Shown here piece after piece: positions 5,067-5,131 of a stretch of DNA of 5,131 nucleotides. The position numbers and the translations under genes are program-made. The first letter of the stretch is position 1. Every line of letters starts with the position of its first letter. The stretch spans positions 1 through 5,131 of the forward strand of contig JAFAQI010000200.1 in the NCBI GenBank assembly GCA_019246495.1, given 5' to 3'. The notes under the pieces are model-generated. The model did not search any database. It was not told the origin of the DNA and saw nothing but the letters and a program-made list of their open reading frames with translations. This DNA comes from Frankiales bacterium (GTDB lineage Bacteria; Actinomycetota; Actinomycetes; JAFAQI01).

Positions 5067-5131
5067 TCAGGTGGGAGTCGAGGCTCCGCTTGCTGGTGTC
5101 CCCGCTGGCGGCGGATGCACCTGTCGCACGC
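5067..5131 (-). CDS. Possible C-terminal tail of an upstream gene (window edge)
   Basis: One minus-strand frame enters from the right edge and ends at TGA 5069-5067 with [20 protein letters not shown], a Pro/Ala/Thr-rich tail followed at once by a hairpin. In actinobacteria a small DUF1844 gene often lies just upstream of infC, and such a tail could be its end. Against this, the other two frames are open here too, and third-position GC in this frame is lower than in the real genes of the window. The tail has no recognisable motif, so the call is weak. Confidence 0.25.
   Translation of the reverse strand, partial: VRQVHPPPAGTPASGASTPT

Noticed and set aside
1..5131. Mobile element, CRISPR array, tRNA or rRNA
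   Set aside because: No transposase or integrase motifs, no regularly spaced repeats and no tRNA- or rRNA-like sequence were seen on either strand.

Overview
The window is very GC-rich, its codons end mostly in G or C, and GTG starts are common. Together with the gene order, this points to a high-GC Gram-positive bacterium (Actinomycetota). Seven protein genes lie head to tail on the minus strand, so transcription runs from the right edge to the left. No mobile element, CRISPR array, tRNA or rRNA is visible, and I see no convincing plus-strand gene. The long plus-strand reading frames are GC-rich shadows.

In order of transcription: (1) about 280 bases of infC leader (5131 down to 4853), possibly preceded by the last codons of an upstream gene, and rich in short inverted repeats; (2) infC (IF-3), rpmI (L35) and rplT (L20), the classic translation operon; (3) a TrmH/SpoU-family RNA 2'-O-ribose methyltransferase, 14 bases after rplT; (4) a class I SAM-dependent methyltransferase of unknown substrate, 2 bases further on; (5) a soluble PAS-domain sensor histidine kinase with no response regulator beside it, 9 bases further on; (6) a gap of about 100 bases holding a strong hairpin and a possible -10 box; (7) pheS, the alpha chain of phenylalanyl-tRNA synthetase, cut by the left edge after 272 residues.

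The layout is a translation-centred chromosomal neighbourhood: initiation factor, two large-subunit proteins, an RNA methylase, then an aminoacyl-tRNA synthetase. The tight spacing from rplT through the kinase suggests one transcript or one translationally coupled chain. Apart from the uncharacterised methyltransferase and the orphan kinase, the genes are conserved housekeeping genes.

The most interesting part is the infC leader. It has two strong hairpins that share an arm and so exclude each other. It also has a near-ideal ribosome binding site (AGGAGG) placed before an AUC codon rather than before the infC GTG, which opens an 18-codon frame ending in a stop that overlaps the infC start. 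Finally, the infC ribosome binding region can pair with several nearby segments. This looks like a candidate post-transcriptional control region for IF-3/L35/L20. It is inferred by eye, without folding or comparative data.
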